A stretch of 64,000 bases of DNA, taken from Dechloromonas sp. (lineage in GTDB: Bacteria; Pseudomonadota; Gammaproteobacteria; Burkholderiales; Rhodocyclaceae). The notes under the pieces were generated by a model. The model was given only the letters and a program-made list of their open reading frames with translations, was not told where the DNA came from and did not search any database. Shown piece after piece: positions 52,558 through 62,851 of the stretch. The stretch lies in assembly GCA_028687035.1 (NCBI GenBank), contig JAQUAX010000005.1, positions 1-64,000 of the forward strand. The letters are read 5' to 3'. Within the stretch, counting starts at the first letter, position 1. The number at the start of each line of letters is the position of its first letter. The position numbers were made by a program, and so were the translations under genes.

Positions 52558-54687
52558 TCAGGCCGACAGCTTGGAGAGGTCGGCGACCTGGTTCATCGCG
52601 GCGTGCAGCTTGGCGAGCAGGCCCAGGCGGTTGGCGCGCAGGTCCGGATCGTCGGCATTGACCATGACGCCGTCGAAGAAGGCATCGACCGGGGCGCGCA
52701 GCGCGGCCAGCGTCTGCAGCGACTCGGTGTAGTCGCCGGTGACGAAGGCGGCGTCGGCCTGCGGCACGACCTCGACCAGTGCCGCGTGCAGCGCGACTTC
52801 GGCGGCTTCCTTGAGCAGCCCGGCATCGACGGTCGGCTCGACCGCGTTGTCGACCTTCTTCAGGATGTTGCCGACCCGCTTGTTGGCGGCGGCCAGCGCG
52901 GCGGCTTCCGGCAGCGCCGAGAAGGCGCGCACCGCGGCCAGGCGCTTGACGATGTCGCCCAGTCGCTGCGGCCGCTGGCTGACCACGGCATCGACTTCCT
53001 GCGCGGTGTAGCCCTGCTCGCGCAGGCTGCCGGCGAGGCGGTCGTAGATGAAGTTCGTGACACCTTCCAGGTAGGCGGGAGCATCGGCTCCATCTACAAA
53101 ACGCTCTAGTCCCTCGGTGAATTCCAAAGCAGCAATCTGCAGAAGAGTGTCGAGCGGCAAGGCTAGGTCGTTCTCGGCCAGCATCCGGATCACGCCCAGC
53201 GCGTGGCGGCGCAGCGCGAACGGGTCGCGGTCGCCGGTCGGGATCTGGCCGATGCCGAACATGCCGACCAGCGTTTCCAGCTTGTCGGCCAGCGCGACGA
53301 CGATGCCGACGCGGCCGCGCGGCAGGCTGTCGCCGGCGAAGCGCGGCTTGTAGTGGTCTTCGATGGCGTCGGCGACGTCGGCGTTCAGGCCGTCGTGCTG
53401 CGCGTAGTAGCGGCCCATGATGCCCTGCAGTTCCGGGAACTCGCCGACCATGTCGGTCAGCAGGTCGGCCTTGGCCAGCACCGCGGCCTGTTCGGCGTGC
53501 TGCACCAGCTCGCCGCCGCCCAGCTGTTCGGCGATGGCGCGGGCGATCGCGGCGACGCGCTGGACGCGCTCGCCCTGGGTGCCCAGCTTGTTGTGATAGA
53601 CGACCTTGCCGAGACCGGCGACGCGGGATTCCAGCGACTTCTTGCGGTCCTGGTCGAAGAAGAACTTGGCATCGGCCAAACGCGGACGCACGACGCGCTC
53701 GTTGCCGCCGATCACCGCGGAAGCGTCTTCCGGACTGATGTTGCTGACGACGAGGAACTTGTTGGTGAGTTTTCCGGCCGCGTCGAGCAGCGGGAAGTAT
53801 TTCTGGTTGGCCTTCATCGTCAGGATCAGGCATTCCTGCGGCACGGCGAGGAATTCCTGCTCGAACTGGCCGATCAGCACATTCGGACGCTCGACCAGCG
53901 CGGTGACTTCATCGAGCAGCGCGTCGTCGTCGATCGGCCTGCCGCCGGCCTGGGCCGCAGCGGCTTCGAGCTGGCGGGCGATTTCGGCGCGGCGTTCGGC
54001 GAAGGAGGCGATCACGGCGCCATCCTGGCGCATCGTGCCGGCGTAGGCATCGGCGTCGGCGATGACGACCGGATCGACCGCCGCTTCGAAGCGGTGGCCG
54101 TGCGTTGCGCGGCCGGCGTTGAGGCTGAGCACGGAGACCGGCACGACGTCGGCGCCGTGCAGCGCGACCAGGCCGTGCGCCGGGCGGACGAAATTGACGG
54201 TATCCCAGCCGTCGGCCAGCTGGTAGGTCATGACCTTGGGGATCGGCAGCGCGGCCAGCGCGGCCTCGACGGCCTTCTGCAGGCCCTCGGCCAGCGTCGC
54301 GCCCTTGGCCAGGCTGTCGTAGAACAGGATGTCGGCCTTGCCGTCGTTCTCGCGGCGCAGACCGGCCACGGCGGACGCGTCGGCGCCCAGTGCGGCGAGC
54401 TTCTTCAGCAGCGCCGGCGTTGCGTTGCCGGCGGCGTCGAGACCGACGGCGACCGGCATCAGCTTCTGGACGACCGGCTTGTCGGCGGCGACGGCCAGCA
54501 CGTCGGTGACGTGGGCGGCCAGGCGGCGCGGCGACGCGTAGGCGGTGACGGTCGCGGTGGACGGCGCCAGGCCGGCGTTTTTCAGCGAATTCGCCAGCGC
54601 GGCGGCGAAGGCTTCGCCGAGCTTCTTCAGCGCCTTGGGCGGCAGTTCCTCGACGAAGAGTTCAACGAGCAGGTTCTTGGACGACAT
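52558..54687 (-). CDS. glyS: glycyl-tRNA synthetase beta subunit
   Basis: Beta chain of the bacterial alpha2beta2 glycyl-tRNA synthetase, 709 residues. Typical start LLVELFVEELPPKALKKLG and the C-terminal anticodon-binding-like domain are present. It is separated from glyQ by 1 bp. About 95 bp near 53075-53170 use codons (CTA, CTT, GTA, GGA, GCT) that the rest of the gene avoids, although the protein stays in frame and sensible. Confidence 0.96.
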   Translation of the reverse strand: MSSKNLLVELFVEELPPKALKKLGEAFAAALANSLKNAGLAPSTATVTAYASPRRLAAHVTDVLAVAADKPVVQKLMPVAVGLDAAGNATPALLKKLAALGADASAVAGLRRENDGKADILFYDSLAKGATLAEGLQKAVEAALAALPIPKVMTYQLADGWDTVNFVRPAHGLVALHGADVVPVSVLSLNAGRATHGHRFEAAVDPVVIADADAYAGTMRQDGAVIASFAERRAEIARQLEAAAAQAGGRPIDDDALLDEVTALVERPNVLIGQFEQEFLAVPQECLILTMKANQKYFPLLDAAGKLTNKFLVVSNISPEDASAVIGGNERVVRPRLADAKFFFDQDRKKSLESRVAGLGKVVYHNKLGTQGERVQRVAAIARAIAEQLGGGELVQHAEQAAVLAKADLLTDMVGEFPELQGIMGRYYAQHDGLNADVADAIEDHYKPRFAGDSLPRGRVGIVVALADKLETLVGMFGIGQIPTGDRDPFALRRHALGVIRMLAENDLALPLDTLLQIAALEFTEGLERFVDGADAPAYLEGVTNFIYDRLAGSLREQGYTAQEVDAVVSQRPQRLGDIVKRLAAVRAFSALPEAAALAAANKRVGNILKKVDNAVEPTVDAGLLKEAAEVALHAALVEVVPQADAAFVTGDYTESLQTLAALRAPVDAFFDGVMVNADDPDLRANRLGLLAKLHAAMNQVADLSKLSA

Positions 54688-54688
54688 A

Positions 54689-55696
54689 TCAGGCGGCTTT
54701 CTTTGCGTTCTGTTCTTCGAGCTTGGCCAGCACTTCGCCGGCCCAGTCCTTCGGCGCCATCGGGAAGCCGAGGCGGGCGCGCGAATCCAGGTAGGCCTGC
54801 GCGACGGAGCGGGCGAGGTTGCGGATGCGGCCGATGTAGGCGGCGCGCTCGGTGACCGAGATGGCGCCGCGCGCGTCGAGCAGGTTGAAGGTGTGCGCGG
54901 CCTTCAGCACCTGTTCGTAGGCCGGCAGCGCCAGTTGCGCGCCCATCAGGTGCTGCGCCTGCTTCTCGTGCGCGCCGAACGCGGTGAACAGGAATTCGGC
55001 GTCCGAATGCTCGAAGTTGTAGGCCGACTGCTCGACCTCGTTCTGGTGATAGACGTCACCGTAGGTCAGGCCGTCGGTCCAGGTCAGGTCGAAGACGTTC
55101 TCGACGCCCTGCAGGTACATCGCCAGACGCTCCAGGCCGTAGGTGATTTCACCGGTGATCGGCTTGCAGTCGATGCCGCCGACCTGCTGGAAGTAGGTGA
55201 ATTGCGTGACTTCCATGCCGTTCATCCAGACTTCCCAGCCGAGGCCCCAGGCGCCCAGCGTCGGGTTTTCCCAGTCGTCCTCGACGAAGCGCACGTCGTT
55301 CTTCTTCAGGTCGAAGCCGAGCGCCTCCAGCGAGCCGAGGTAGAGCTCGAGGATGTTGTCCGGCGCCGGCTTCAGCACCACCTGGTACTGGTAGTAGTGC
55401 TGCATGCGGTTCGGGTTCTCGCCGTAGCGGCCGTCCTTGGGCCGGCGCGACGGCTGCACGTAGGCGGCTTTCCACGGCTCGGGGCCGATCGCGCGCAGGA
55501 AGGTCGCGGTGTGGCTGGTGCCGGCGCCGACCTCCATGTCGTAAGGCTGGAGCAGGGCGCAGCCCTGGGCGCTCCAGTATTGCTGCAACCGCAGGATGAT
55601 TTCTTGAAAACTCGGCTTGCCGAGTTTCAGAGAAGACTCATGCCCGCCTGCGGGCGTGACGTCGGAACTAAACGTGGGTTTCTTGCTGGTCGTCAT
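54689..55696 (-). CDS. glyQ: glycyl-tRNA synthetase alpha subunit
   Basis: Catalytic alpha chain carrying the class II core. Visible are [32 protein letters not shown] (family start region, split by me at residue 30), [20 protein letters not shown] and [18 protein letters not shown]. From ATG 55696 the protein has 335 residues, including a 29-residue leader that family members usually lack. That leader region contains two hairpin sequences (see repeat entry). The track's GTG 55705 is less likely. Confidence 0.93.
   Translation of the reverse strand: MTTSKKPTFSSDVTPAGGHESSLKLGKPSFQEIILRLQQYWSAQGCALLQPYDMEVGAGTSHTATFLRAIGPEPWKAAYVQPSRRPKDGRYGENPNRMQHYYQYQVVLKPAPDNILELYLGSLEALGFDLKKNDVRFVEDDWENPTLGAWGLGWEVWMNGMEVTQFTYFQQVGGIDCKPITGEITYGLERLAMYLQGVENVFDLTWTDGLTYGDVYHQNEVEQSAYNFEHSDAEFLFTAFGAHEKQAQHLMGAQLALPAYEQVLKAAHTFNLLDARGAISVTERAAYIGRIRNLARSVAQAYLDSRARLGFPMAPKDWAGEVLAKLEEQNAKKAA
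55607..55659 (-). repeat. two adjacent hairpins within the 5' coding region of glyQ
   Basis: Hairpin 1 (55638-55659) has a 10-bp stem around GCCCGC/GCGGGC including one wobble. Hairpin 2 (55607-55627) reads AAACTCGG-CAAG-CCGAGTTTT on the minus strand, looking like a terminator. They encode the unusual N-terminal extension of GlyQ, and could be a REP-like insertion or an attenuator. Confidence 0.5.
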
Positions 55697-55730
55697 CGGA
55701 CGCACTCGGTAAGACGGAAAGCCTCGGATT

Positions 55731-57200
55731 TTACTTGCTTTTGCGACGGACCGGCAGCGCGCCGGCCAGTCCGCAGCACAACATCAGCATCAGCGCCGGC
55801 AGATTGCCGTAGCGGACGTACGGCGTGCTGCCGGCGTAGGCGCGTACGCTGCCCTGCAGCACGCCGGTCGTGAAGGGCTCGAGCACGCCCTGCAGGCGGC
55901 CGTCGGCCTCGATGATCGCGGTCATTCCGGTGTTGGTCGCGCGCAGCATCGGGCGGCCGGTTTCGACAGCGCGCATCCGGGCGATCTGCAGGTGCTGCGG
56001 CTGCGCCAGCGAGCGGCCGAACCACGCGGTGTTCGACAGGTTGGCGAGGAGGCCGGCGGCGGGCAGCGCCTGGATGATCTCCTCGCCGAAAACGTCCTCG
56101 TAGCAGATGTCGACCGCGACCCGGCGGCCGGAGACGGCGAGCGGCGGCTGTCCGGCCGGGCCGCGGCTGAACGACGACATCGGGATGTTCGCGTAGGCCA
56201 TGAACCACGCGAAGCCCGGCGGGATGAATTCGCCGAACGGGACCAGGTGCTGCTTGCTGTAGACCTGCGGCGACGAGGCGCCGAGGCTCAGCGCGCTGTT
56301 GTAGTAGGCGCCGCCCGGGTCGCCGGTCAGCGTGCCGACGATCAGGTCGCCGCCGGCGGCCGCGGCGAGTTCGCGCAGCTCGTCGAGGTAGCCCGGCGGC
56401 AGGTGGTCGGCGAAGCTGGGCAGCGCGGTTTCCGGCAGCAGGGTCAGCCGGGCCGGGTGCTGCGCGACCAGGTCGCGGTACAGCGTCAGCGTCCGGATGA
56501 AGGATTCGGGCCGGAATTTCATTTCCTGCGCGACGTTGCCCTGGATCAGCGCGACGCTGAGCGGTTCGCCGTCCGGCTGCGTCCAGCCGATCCGGCCCAG
56601 TCCGAAGCCGGCGGCGGCCAGCACAAGCAGCGCCGGCAGGCCGAGGCGCCAGCGCAGCAGCAGCGCCCCGCTCAACGCGACCAGCAGCGACAGGCCGTGC
56701 ACGCCGAGCAGCGGCGCGAAGCCGGCGAGCGGGCTGGGCGGGCTCTGCGTGTAGCCGATCGCCAGCCACGGGAAACCCGTGAAAATCCAGCCGCGCAGCC
56801 AGTCCACCGCGGCGAACAGCGCGCCGAACAGCAGCGCCTGGCCGACGAAGCCGGCCGGCCGCCAGCGTCCGAACAGCCCGCCGGCCAGCGCCGGGAACAG
56901 CGCCAGCACGGCGCAGAAGAGTACGGCGGCCGGTCCGGCCAGCCACCACGGCATGCCGCCGAACACCGACAGGCTGACATGCACCCAGGAGACGCCGCAC
57001 AGGAAGAAGCCGAGGCCGAACGCGAAGCCGCTGGCGGCGCCGGCGCGGGCCGAGCGGCCGGCGCGCAGCAGCGCGAACAGGCCGCCCCAGACGGCGGGCG
57101 CCAGCCAGAACAGGCCGAAGGGGGCGAAGCAGAGGACGCCTGCCGCGCCGAGCAGCGCGGTCAGGCCGAGGCGGGCGGCCGGCCGTTCAGGCAGCCGCAT
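55731..57200 (-). CDS. lnt: apolipoprotein N-acyltransferase
   Basis: Completes lipoprotein maturation by N-acylation in the inner membrane. The 489-residue protein has about six to seven helices, then the nitrilase-like domain with the catalytic triad: Glu in [10 protein letters not shown], Lys in [12 protein letters not shown] and Cys in [12 protein letters not shown]. The start overlaps the corC stop by 14 bp, matching the conserved corC-lnt arrangement. Confidence 0.96.
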   Translation of the reverse strand: MRLPERPAARLGLTALLGAAGVLCFAPFGLFWLAPAVWGGLFALLRAGRSARAGAASGFAFGLGFFLCGVSWVHVSLSVFGGMPWWLAGPAAVLFCAVLALFPALAGGLFGRWRPAGFVGQALLFGALFAAVDWLRGWIFTGFPWLAIGYTQSPPSPLAGFAPLLGVHGLSLLVALSGALLLRWRLGLPALLVLAAAGFGLGRIGWTQPDGEPLSVALIQGNVAQEMKFRPESFIRTLTLYRDLVAQHPARLTLLPETALPSFADHLPPGYLDELRELAAAAGGDLIVGTLTGDPGGAYYNSALSLGASSPQVYSKQHLVPFGEFIPPGFAWFMAYANIPMSSFSRGPAGQPPLAVSGRRVAVDICYEDVFGEEIIQALPAAGLLANLSNTAWFGRSLAQPQHLQIARMRAVETGRPMLRATNTGMTAIIEADGRLQGVLEPFTTGVLQGSVRAYAGSTPYVRYGNLPALMLMLCCGLAGALPVRRKSK

Positions 57201-58032
57201 CGGCGGCGGGCGGCTTGGGCAGGTCGACGAGCAGGGTGTAGAGACGGCGGCTGTCGGCGCGCAGCACCTGGAAGCGGACGCCGTCGATGTCGACGACTTC
57301 GTTGCGCTTCGGCACGCGGCCGAGATGGCGCAGCACCAGGCCGCCGACGGTGTCGAATTCCTCGTCGGAGAACTTCGTCGAGAAGGCCGCGTTGAAGTCG
57401 TCGATCTCGGTGCGCGCCTTGACGCGGTAGCGGCCGGTCGAGTCGAGGCGGATGTTGTCGTGCGCCTCGTCGAAGTCGTATTCGTCCTCGATGTCGCCGA
57501 CGATCTGCTCGAGCACGTCCTCGATGGTGACCAGCCCGGCGACGCCGCCGTATTCGTTGACGACGATGGCCATGTGGTTGCGCGACACGCGGAATTCGCG
57601 CAGCAGCACGTTCAGGCGCTTGGATTCGGGAATGAACACCGCCGGGCGCAGCCAGTCGCGCAGATCGAAGCTGGTTTCGGTGTGGATGCGCAGCAGGTCC
57701 TTGGCGAGCAGGATGCCGAGCACGTTGTCGCGGTCGCCGTCGACGACGGGAAAGCGCGAGTGGGCGGCTTCGATGACGGTGGGGACGATTTCGTCCAGCG
57801 GATCGTCGATGTCGATGACGTCCATCTGGGCCCGCGGGATCATCACGTCGGTGACGCGGGTTTCGGACGCGGCAAGCGCGCCTTCGATGATGGTCAGCGC
57901 ATCGGCGTCCATCAGGTTGCGCTCGTAGGCCGAGTGCAGGATTTCGATCAGTTGCTCGCGATCCTCGGGTTCGCGCAGCAGCAGGTGGGACAAGCGTTCG
58001 AGAAAACCGGGTTTACTAGGGGAACTTTCCAT
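57187..58032 (-). CDS. corC: CorC/HlyC-family CBS-domain protein (magnesium/cobalt efflux type)
   Basis: A 281-residue soluble protein. CBS pair (TRVTDVMIPRAQMDVID ... HSRFPVVDGDRDNVLGILLAKDLL; VNEYGGVAGLVTIEDVLEQIVGDIEDEYD) followed by a C-terminal CorC/HlyC domain. In enterics CorC is linked to Mg/Co efflux, and its position between ybeY and lnt is conserved. No membrane DUF21 domain is present, as is normal for this branch. Confidence 0.92.
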   Translation of the reverse strand: MESSPSKPGFLERLSHLLLREPEDREQLIEILHSAYERNLMDADALTIIEGALAASETRVTDVMIPRAQMDVIDIDDPLDEIVPTVIEAAHSRFPVVDGDRDNVLGILLAKDLLRIHTETSFDLRDWLRPAVFIPESKRLNVLLREFRVSRNHMAIVVNEYGGVAGLVTIEDVLEQIVGDIEDEYDFDEAHDNIRLDSTGRYRVKARTEIDDFNAAFSTKFSDEEFDTVGGLVLRHLGRVPKRNEVVDIDGVRFQVLRADSRRLYTLLVDLPKPPAADAAA

Positions 58033-58037
58033 GGCGT

Positions 58038-58484
58038 TCAGGCGGCGTAGGGGTCGGGGTAACCGAGTGCCGCGAGTATCTCCCTTTCTTCGTCTTCCAT
58101 CTGCTGGGCCTCTTCGTCGTTCTCGTGGTCCCAGCCTTGTAAATGCAGCATACCATGCACCGTCAGGTGCGCGTAATGCGCGGCCAGCGGCTTGTTCTGC
58201 TCGGCCGCCTCGCGGGCGACGACTTCCGGGCAGATGACCAGGTCGCCGGTGACGACCGGCTCGGTGTCGTACGGGAAGGACAGCACGTTGGTCGCGTAAT
58301 CCTTGCCGCGGTAGTCCGCGTTCAGCGCCCGGCCCTCGTCGGCATCGACCAGGCGGATCGTCACCTCGCCGCCGCCGACCAGCGCGGCGCGCGCCCAGCG
58401 CACGAAATCCGCCCGCAAGGGTAGGCCCTCGCGGTTACAGGCGTATTGCACGGACAGGTTAAGACGCTTGCTGACGGTTTTCAT
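58038..58484 (-). CDS. ybeY: endoribonuclease YbeY (rRNA maturation factor)
   Basis: Metal-dependent RNase needed for 16S rRNA 3'-end maturation and ribosome quality control. The 148-residue protein contains the zinc site [15 protein letters not shown] (the H-x3-H-x5-H pattern) and the [12 protein letters not shown] stretch. It overlaps the end of ybeZ by 26 bp and precedes corC by 5 bp. Confidence 0.95.
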   Translation of the reverse strand: MKTVSKRLNLSVQYACNREGLPLRADFVRWARAALVGGGEVTIRLVDADEGRALNADYRGKDYATNVLSFPYDTEPVVTGDLVICPEVVAREAAEQNKPLAAHYAHLTVHGMLHLQGWDHENDEEAQQMEDEEREILAALGYPDPYAA

Positions 58485-59448
58485 AGGCTTCGACGATGCG
58501 CGCGACCAGCGGGTGGCGCACGACGTCTTCCTTTCTGAATTCGGTGAAGGCGATGCCGCGCACGTCGCGCAGCACGTCGATGGCTTCCTTGAGGCCGCTC
58601 TTCTGGCCCTTCGGCAGGTCTATCTGCGTCACGTCGCCGGTGACCACGGCCTTGGCGCCGATGCCGATGCGGGTCAGGAACATCTTCATCTGTTCCGGCG
58701 TCGTGTTCTGCGCCTCGTCGAGGATGATGAAGGCGTGGTTCAGCGTGCGGCCGCGCATGAAGGCGAGCGGGGCGATCTCGATGGCGCGCTTTTCGTACAG
58801 CTTGGCGACGCGGTCGGCGCCCATCAGGTCGTACAGCGCGTCGTACAGCGGGCGCAGGTAAGGGTCGATCTTCTGCGTCAGGTCGCCGGGCAAAAAGCCG
58901 AGGCGTTCGCCGGCCTCGACCGCCGGCCGGGTCAGGATGATGCGCTCGACCATGTCGCGCTCGAAGGCGTCGACGGCGGAAGCGACGGCGAGATAGGTCT
59001 TGCCGGTGCCGGCCGGGCCGATGCCGAAGGTGATGTCGTGTTCCTGGATCGCCTTCAGGTAGGCGACCTGGCGCGGCGTGCGGCCGTGCAGTTCGCTCTT
59101 GCGGGTGACCAGCTGCGGGCCGTCGCTGACGCCGGCGGCGCTCGCCACGCGGCGCACCGGCGCGTTAAGCAATTCGATCAGGCCGAGCTGGATCGCGTCG
59201 ACCGACAGCGGCTGGCGCGCCAGCGCATAGAAATGGCGGACCGCATCCGCGGTCAACTGTGCCTTTTCGCCGGAAATGGAGAAGCGCTCGTTGCGCCGGT
59301 GGATCACCACGTCGAAGCCCGTTTCGATTTGCCGGATGTTCTCGTCGAGCGGCCCGCACAGGTTGGCGAGCAGCGTGTTGTCGACCGGCGCCAGCGCGAA
59401 TTCGATCGGCCGGCTCTTCGGCGCGGGCCTAGTCTTCGCGGATGACAA
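58459..59448 (-). CDS. ybeZ: PhoH-like ATPase (YbeZ)
   Basis: P-loop ATPase of the PhoH family that works with YbeY in RNA metabolism. The 329-residue protein has an N-terminal KH-like part, then Walker [14 protein letters not shown] and Walker [10 protein letters not shown], with [16 protein letters not shown] between. Despite the PhoH name, no Pho-box-like site is seen near it. It overlaps the miaB stop by 20 bp. Confidence 0.95.
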   Translation of the reverse strand: MSSAKTRPAPKSRPIEFALAPVDNTLLANLCGPLDENIRQIETGFDVVIHRRNERFSISGEKAQLTADAVRHFYALARQPLSVDAIQLGLIELLNAPVRRVASAAGVSDGPQLVTRKSELHGRTPRQVAYLKAIQEHDITFGIGPAGTGKTYLAVASAVDAFERDMVERIILTRPAVEAGERLGFLPGDLTQKIDPYLRPLYDALYDLMGADRVAKLYEKRAIEIAPLAFMRGRTLNHAFIILDEAQNTTPEQMKMFLTRIGIGAKAVVTGDVTQIDLPKGQKSGLKEAIDVLRDVRGIAFTEFRKEDVVRHPLVARIVEAYENRQQAS

Positions 59449-60766
59449 TTTCGCCCCTCAGGCTGTGCGGCAGCGCCGACGTGATGCGGACATCGACGAA
59501 GGTGTCGATCAGGCGCGGGTTGCCGACGAAATTGACGATGCGGTTGTTGTCGGTGCGCCCGGCCAGTTCGGCGGCGTCCTTCTTCGACGTGCTTTCGACC
59601 AGCACGCGCTGCACGCTGCCGACCATGGCCTGGCTGATCACCTGCGCCTGCTCCTCGATGCGCTTCTGCAGCCGGGTCAGGCGGGCCGACTTGACCTCGG
59701 GCGGCGTCGAATCGTCGAGTTCCAGTGCCGGCGTGCCGGGCCGCGGGCTGTAGATGAAGGAGAAGGAATTGTCGAAACCGACGTCGTCGATCAGCTTCAT
59801 GGTCTTCTCGAAATCCTCGTCGGTCTCGCCGGGGAAGCCGACGATGAAGTCGGACGACAGCGAGATGTCCGGGCGCGCTGCGCGCAGCTTGCGGATGATC
59901 GACTTGTACTCGAGCGCCGTGTAGCCGCGCTTCATTGCGGCCAGCACGCGATCGGAACCGGCCTGCACCGGCAGGTGCAGGTGCGAGACCAGCTTCGGCA
60001 CCTTCAGGTAGGTGTCGATCAGGCGCTGCGACATCTCGCGCGGGTGCGAGGTCGTATAGCGGATGCGCTCGATGCCCGGCACCTCGGCGATGTACTCGAT
60101 GAGCAGCGCGAGGTCGGCTTTCTCGTCGCAGCCTTCCATGTCGCCGCGGTAGGCATTGACGTTCTGGCCGAGCAGCGTGACTTCCCTGACGCCGTGCGCG
60201 GCGAGGTCGGCGACCTCGGTCAGCACGTCGTTGAACGGCCGTGACACTTCGCCGCCGCGGGTATAGGGAACGATGCAGAAGGTGCAGAACTTGGAGCAGC
60301 CCTCCATGATCGACACGAAGGCCGAGGCGCCCTTGATCTCGGCCGGCGGCATCGAATCGAACTTCTCGATTTCCGGGAAGGAGACGTCGACCGCCGCCTT
60401 GCCCTTCGCCTTGCGCTCGGCGATCAGCTGCGGCAGACGATGCAGCGTCTGCGGGCCGAACACCACATCGACGTAGGGCGCGCGGGCAACGATGGCGTCG
60501 CCCTCCTGGCTGGCGACGCAGCCGCCGACACCGATCACCAGGTTCGGATTCTGCTGCTTCAGGTGCTTGATCCGGCCAAGGTCGTGGAACACCTTCTCCT
60601 GCGCCTTCTCGCGCACCGAGCAGGTGTTGAACAGGATGATGTCGGCTTCCTCGGGCTTGTCGGTCTTGACGACGCCTTCAGCGGCATTGAGCACGTCGGC
60701 CATCTTGTCCGAGTCGTACTCATTCATCTGGCACCCGAAAGTGCGGATGAACAGTTTTTTGGGCAT
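59429..60766 (-). CDS. miaB: tRNA-2-methylthio-N6-dimethylallyladenosine synthase MiaB
   Basis: Radical-SAM methylthiotransferase modifying A37 of tRNAs. The 445-residue protein has the N-terminal UPF0004 domain with cysteines ([32 protein letters not shown]), the radical-SAM CxxxCxxC in [17 protein letters not shown], and a C-terminal TRAM domain. First gene of the conserved miaB-ybeZ-ybeY-corC-lnt operon, with its own TATAAT promoter. Confidence 0.97.
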   Translation of the reverse strand: MPKKLFIRTFGCQMNEYDSDKMADVLNAAEGVVKTDKPEEADIILFNTCSVREKAQEKVFHDLGRIKHLKQQNPNLVIGVGGCVASQEGDAIVARAPYVDVVFGPQTLHRLPQLIAERKAKGKAAVDVSFPEIEKFDSMPPAEIKGASAFVSIMEGCSKFCTFCIVPYTRGGEVSRPFNDVLTEVADLAAHGVREVTLLGQNVNAYRGDMEGCDEKADLALLIEYIAEVPGIERIRYTTSHPREMSQRLIDTYLKVPKLVSHLHLPVQAGSDRVLAAMKRGYTALEYKSIIRKLRAARPDISLSSDFIVGFPGETDEDFEKTMKLIDDVGFDNSFSFIYSPRPGTPALELDDSTPPEVKSARLTRLQKRIEEQAQVISQAMVGSVQRVLVESTSKKDAAELAGRTDNNRIVNFVGNPRLIDTFVDVRITSALPHSLRGEIVIRED

Positions 60767-60826
60767 GGGGTAACTTCGTGAAACGGTGAGTGCCGCTTCG
60801 GCAAGAGCGCGGCTGGAAAGTTCGGC

Positions 60827-60832
60827 ATTATA
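60827..60832 (-). promoter_or_regulatory. -10 element of the miaB operon
   Basis: TATAAT on the minus strand 61 bp before the miaB ATG. The -35 region at 17 bp spacing overlaps the tRNA promoter's -35 on the other strand (GGTCAA) and is weak. Confidence 0.6.
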
Positions 60833-60849
60833 ACCGAGCCGAAATCCTG

Positions 60850-60879
60850 TTGACCCGGGGCGCGCCTGCCCCCTATAAT
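60850..60879 (+). promoter_or_regulatory. promoter of the tRNA-Met gene
   Basis: TTGACC, 18-bp spacer, TATAAT, followed by a GC-rich discriminator (TCGCGCCC) typical of stringently controlled stable-RNA promoters. The tRNA begins 18 bp after the -10. Confidence 0.85.
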
Positions 60880-60896
60880 TCGCGCCCTCGAAGCGT

Positions 60897-60973
60897 GGTG
60901 ATGTAGCTCAGACGGTTAGAGCGATGGATTCATAACCCATAGGTCGGCAGTTCGATTCTGCCCATCACCACCA
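60897..60973 (+). tRNA. tRNA-Met (CAU), encoded CCA
   Basis: A 77-nt cloverleaf. Acceptor stem GGTGATG/CATCACC with discriminator A and encoded CCA, D arm GCTCAGACGGTTAGAGC, anticodon CAT at 60931-60933 in loop TTCATAA, T arm with GTTCGATTC. Features of initiator tRNA (unpaired first base) are absent, so elongator tRNA-Met is favoured; a lysidine-modified tRNA-Ile2 cannot be excluded by sequence alone. It is the probable integration target of the element that follows. Confidence 0.93.
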
Positions 60974-60983
60974 AAAATACAAG

Positions 60984-61016
60984 AGGCCGTTGATCCGCAA
61001 GGTTCAGCGGCCTTTT
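60984..61016 (+). terminator. terminator after tRNA-Met
   Basis: Stem AGGCCGTTGATCC / GGTTCAGCGGCCT (one G-U, one mismatch) with GCAA loop and a TTTT tail, 10 bp after the tRNA. It overlaps the track's upstream start for the integrase, arguing for the downstream start. Confidence 0.85.
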
Positions 61017-61058
61017 CGCTTCCAGGAAGCCGCCCGGTGCTGCACAAAGGTGCTACAC

Positions 61059-62558
61059 ATGGCCCGAAACTTCCTGACCCGATCCAGGCACGGCACTATC
61101 TACTACTTTCGCCGCCGGGTGCCTGATGACTTACTCGCTACGGTTAAACAGCCATTCTTGATCCGCTCTCTAGGAACCAGTGAGCGCAGTCAGGCTATCA
61201 TCTTGGCTCGTGCTTACGCGGCACAGACCGATATTGCCTTTACCCAACTTCGCACCATGTCTGATAAGAAACTCACGGCCCAGGAACTTCTCGACAGCTT
61301 CGCCAAGCTACCCGACTGCCGAGAGCGAATCAGAAGGGCCGGAATGCAGCTTCGACTAGAAGAGTCAGAGCGCGAAAAAGAGAGGCTCGAACGCGAGGTC
61401 ATAGAGGGGCTGTATCAGCAGCAGGAGCAGCAAAAGCGCCATGCGCGTGACTTGGAAGTAGCGATCATGGCGGGAGTGGCCAGATCAACCGCGCCAGTCC
61501 CTTCAGCTACCATTCCGAGCATTGCAGCCGATGAATTATTCGAGGACTTCTTGCGAGAAGGAGTTGGATCAGGGCGTTGGAAAGACGCCGAAACCGCCAG
61601 GACTCGGGACTATGGGCCAATCTGGAGAAGGTTCGCTGCCCATACAGACAAGCACGGCTTGACGGCTGTAGCCGCGAAAGCCTATCGGTCAGAAGTCATG
61701 GCGCGTGAGCAGGACAGCCCGGAAACGAAGAACCGCAATCTATACCGGGTTCGTGCCGTGATCGCACACGGAGTTGATCACCACGATCTAGACGCAAAGA
61801 TGCTATCCCACTTGAAGACTGCTAAAGGGAGGCGGAGTGGTGGTGGCAAGGTGAAAAGTTACCTCCCCTTCACGGGCGACGAACTGAAGCAGCTATTCCA
61901 CTCGGAGTTCTACCGGGAAAATTCATTCAAGAAGGCTTCGCAGTTCTGGTTGCCCATGCTCGGCCTCTATACGGGCGCACGCCTGGAGGAGCTGGCCGGA
62001 TTGCACCTAGCATCGTTCTCGACGGTCGATAGCCACCCCTCCATGCGGCTGTCAGATTACGATACCACTGACGAGGGCAAGAACGAACACGCTCCACGTG
62101 AGGTGCCAATTCACCCCGAGCTAATCAAGGCGGGTCTGCTTGATTACGTTGAATTGCTTCGTGCTGAAGGACACGAGCGCCTGTTTCCAGAAATAGGTGC
62201 TGCTGCCCGTGATGGCTTTGCCAAGCGTGCCACGACTGATTTCACAGACTACCGGCGATCAGTCGGCGTAGGCAAGGATGAAGGCGAGCGTTCTCGAAAA
62301 GTTTTCCATTCGTTCCGTTCAACCCTGGCTGGCAAGTTGTTTCCCTTGACGGGGGATGCCGACCTACGTCGCCGCTTGCTTGGACATGCAGCAAAGGACG
62401 TTCATGCAGGCACCTACCTTGGTGCGATAGGCATCCCGATGGAGCGTGCAACAGAGGTAATGTCCGGTGTGTCGTTCGGGCTTCAACACCCGGAGTTCAG
62501 CGATACGGCTACCTACAAGAAGGCCAGGAACCGCAAGCCCCGCTCCCCGAGTTCCTGA
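61059..62558 (+). CDS. tyrosine-type site-specific integrase
   Basis: A 499-residue phage-type integrase starting at ATG 61059 (MARNFLTRSRHGTIYYFRRR). The N-terminal arm-binding part is followed by a helical core-binding region (about 180-260). The catalytic domain has Arg in LYTGARLEELAGL, HxxR in FHSFRSTLAG, the second His in LLGHAAKDVHAG and Tyr in the adjoining TYLG. It appears intact. Codon use and GC are lower than in the chromosome. Adjacent to the tRNA 3' end, as for tRNA-targeting islands. Confidence 0.93.
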   Translation: MARNFLTRSRHGTIYYFRRRVPDDLLATVKQPFLIRSLGTSERSQAIILARAYAAQTDIAFTQLRTMSDKKLTAQELLDSFAKLPDCRERIRRAGMQLRLEESEREKERLEREVIEGLYQQQEQQKRHARDLEVAIMAGVARSTAPVPSATIPSIAADELFEDFLREGVGSGRWKDAETARTRDYGPIWRRFAAHTDKHGLTAVAAKAYRSEVMAREQDSPETKNRNLYRVRAVIAHGVDHHDLDAKMLSHLKTAKGRRSGGGKVKSYLPFTGDELKQLFHSEFYRENSFKKASQFWLPMLGLYTGARLEELAGLHLASFSTVDSHPSMRLSDYDTTDEGKNEHAPREVPIHPELIKAGLLDYVELLRAEGHERLFPEIGAAARDGFAKRATTDFTDYRRSVGVGKDEGERSRKVFHSFRSTLAGKLFPLTGDADLRRRLLGHAAKDVHAGTYLGAIGIPMERATEVMSGVSFGLQHPEFSDTATYKKARNRKPRSPSS

Positions 62559-62636
62559 GGGGGCGTCCAGGCCCTCACAATCGCACTATGCGCGAGTTTA
62601 ATGGGCCTGGGTATGTCTGAACATGACCCGGGTTAT

Positions 62637-62792
62637 TCACAGGCGCTGGCGCTGTAACGCTTTGCGGTGCTGGCCGATAAAGCCGAAGAACTCTGCGGTC
62701 TTGGCGATGCTGGCTGCGTTCTCCTTGAGCCAGCTCCTGACCTGCTCGGCGTTATTTGCGAACGGGCGGCCGAGGCTTGCCTTGCTCTCCAT
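62637..62792 (-). CDS. short putative HTH-like ORF in the integrated element
   Basis: A 51-residue reading frame between the integrase and the next gene: MESKASLGRPFANNAEQVRS, then a helix-rich WLKENAASIAKTAEFFGFIG that could be a helix-turn-helix with a truncated end. The ribosome-binding site is poor. It may be a remnant of a larger regulator or of a recombinase. It lies in the 62559-62884 interval, which otherwise holds nothing I can support except the promoter below. Confidence 0.35.
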   Translation of the reverse strand: MESKASLGRPFANNAEQVRSWLKENAASIAKTAEFFGFIGQHRKALQRQRL

Positions 62793-62851
62793 TCGTTAGG
62801 GGCGAGTTTGGCTTTGTCATGCGATCGGTATTCATACGCACAAATTTCATT

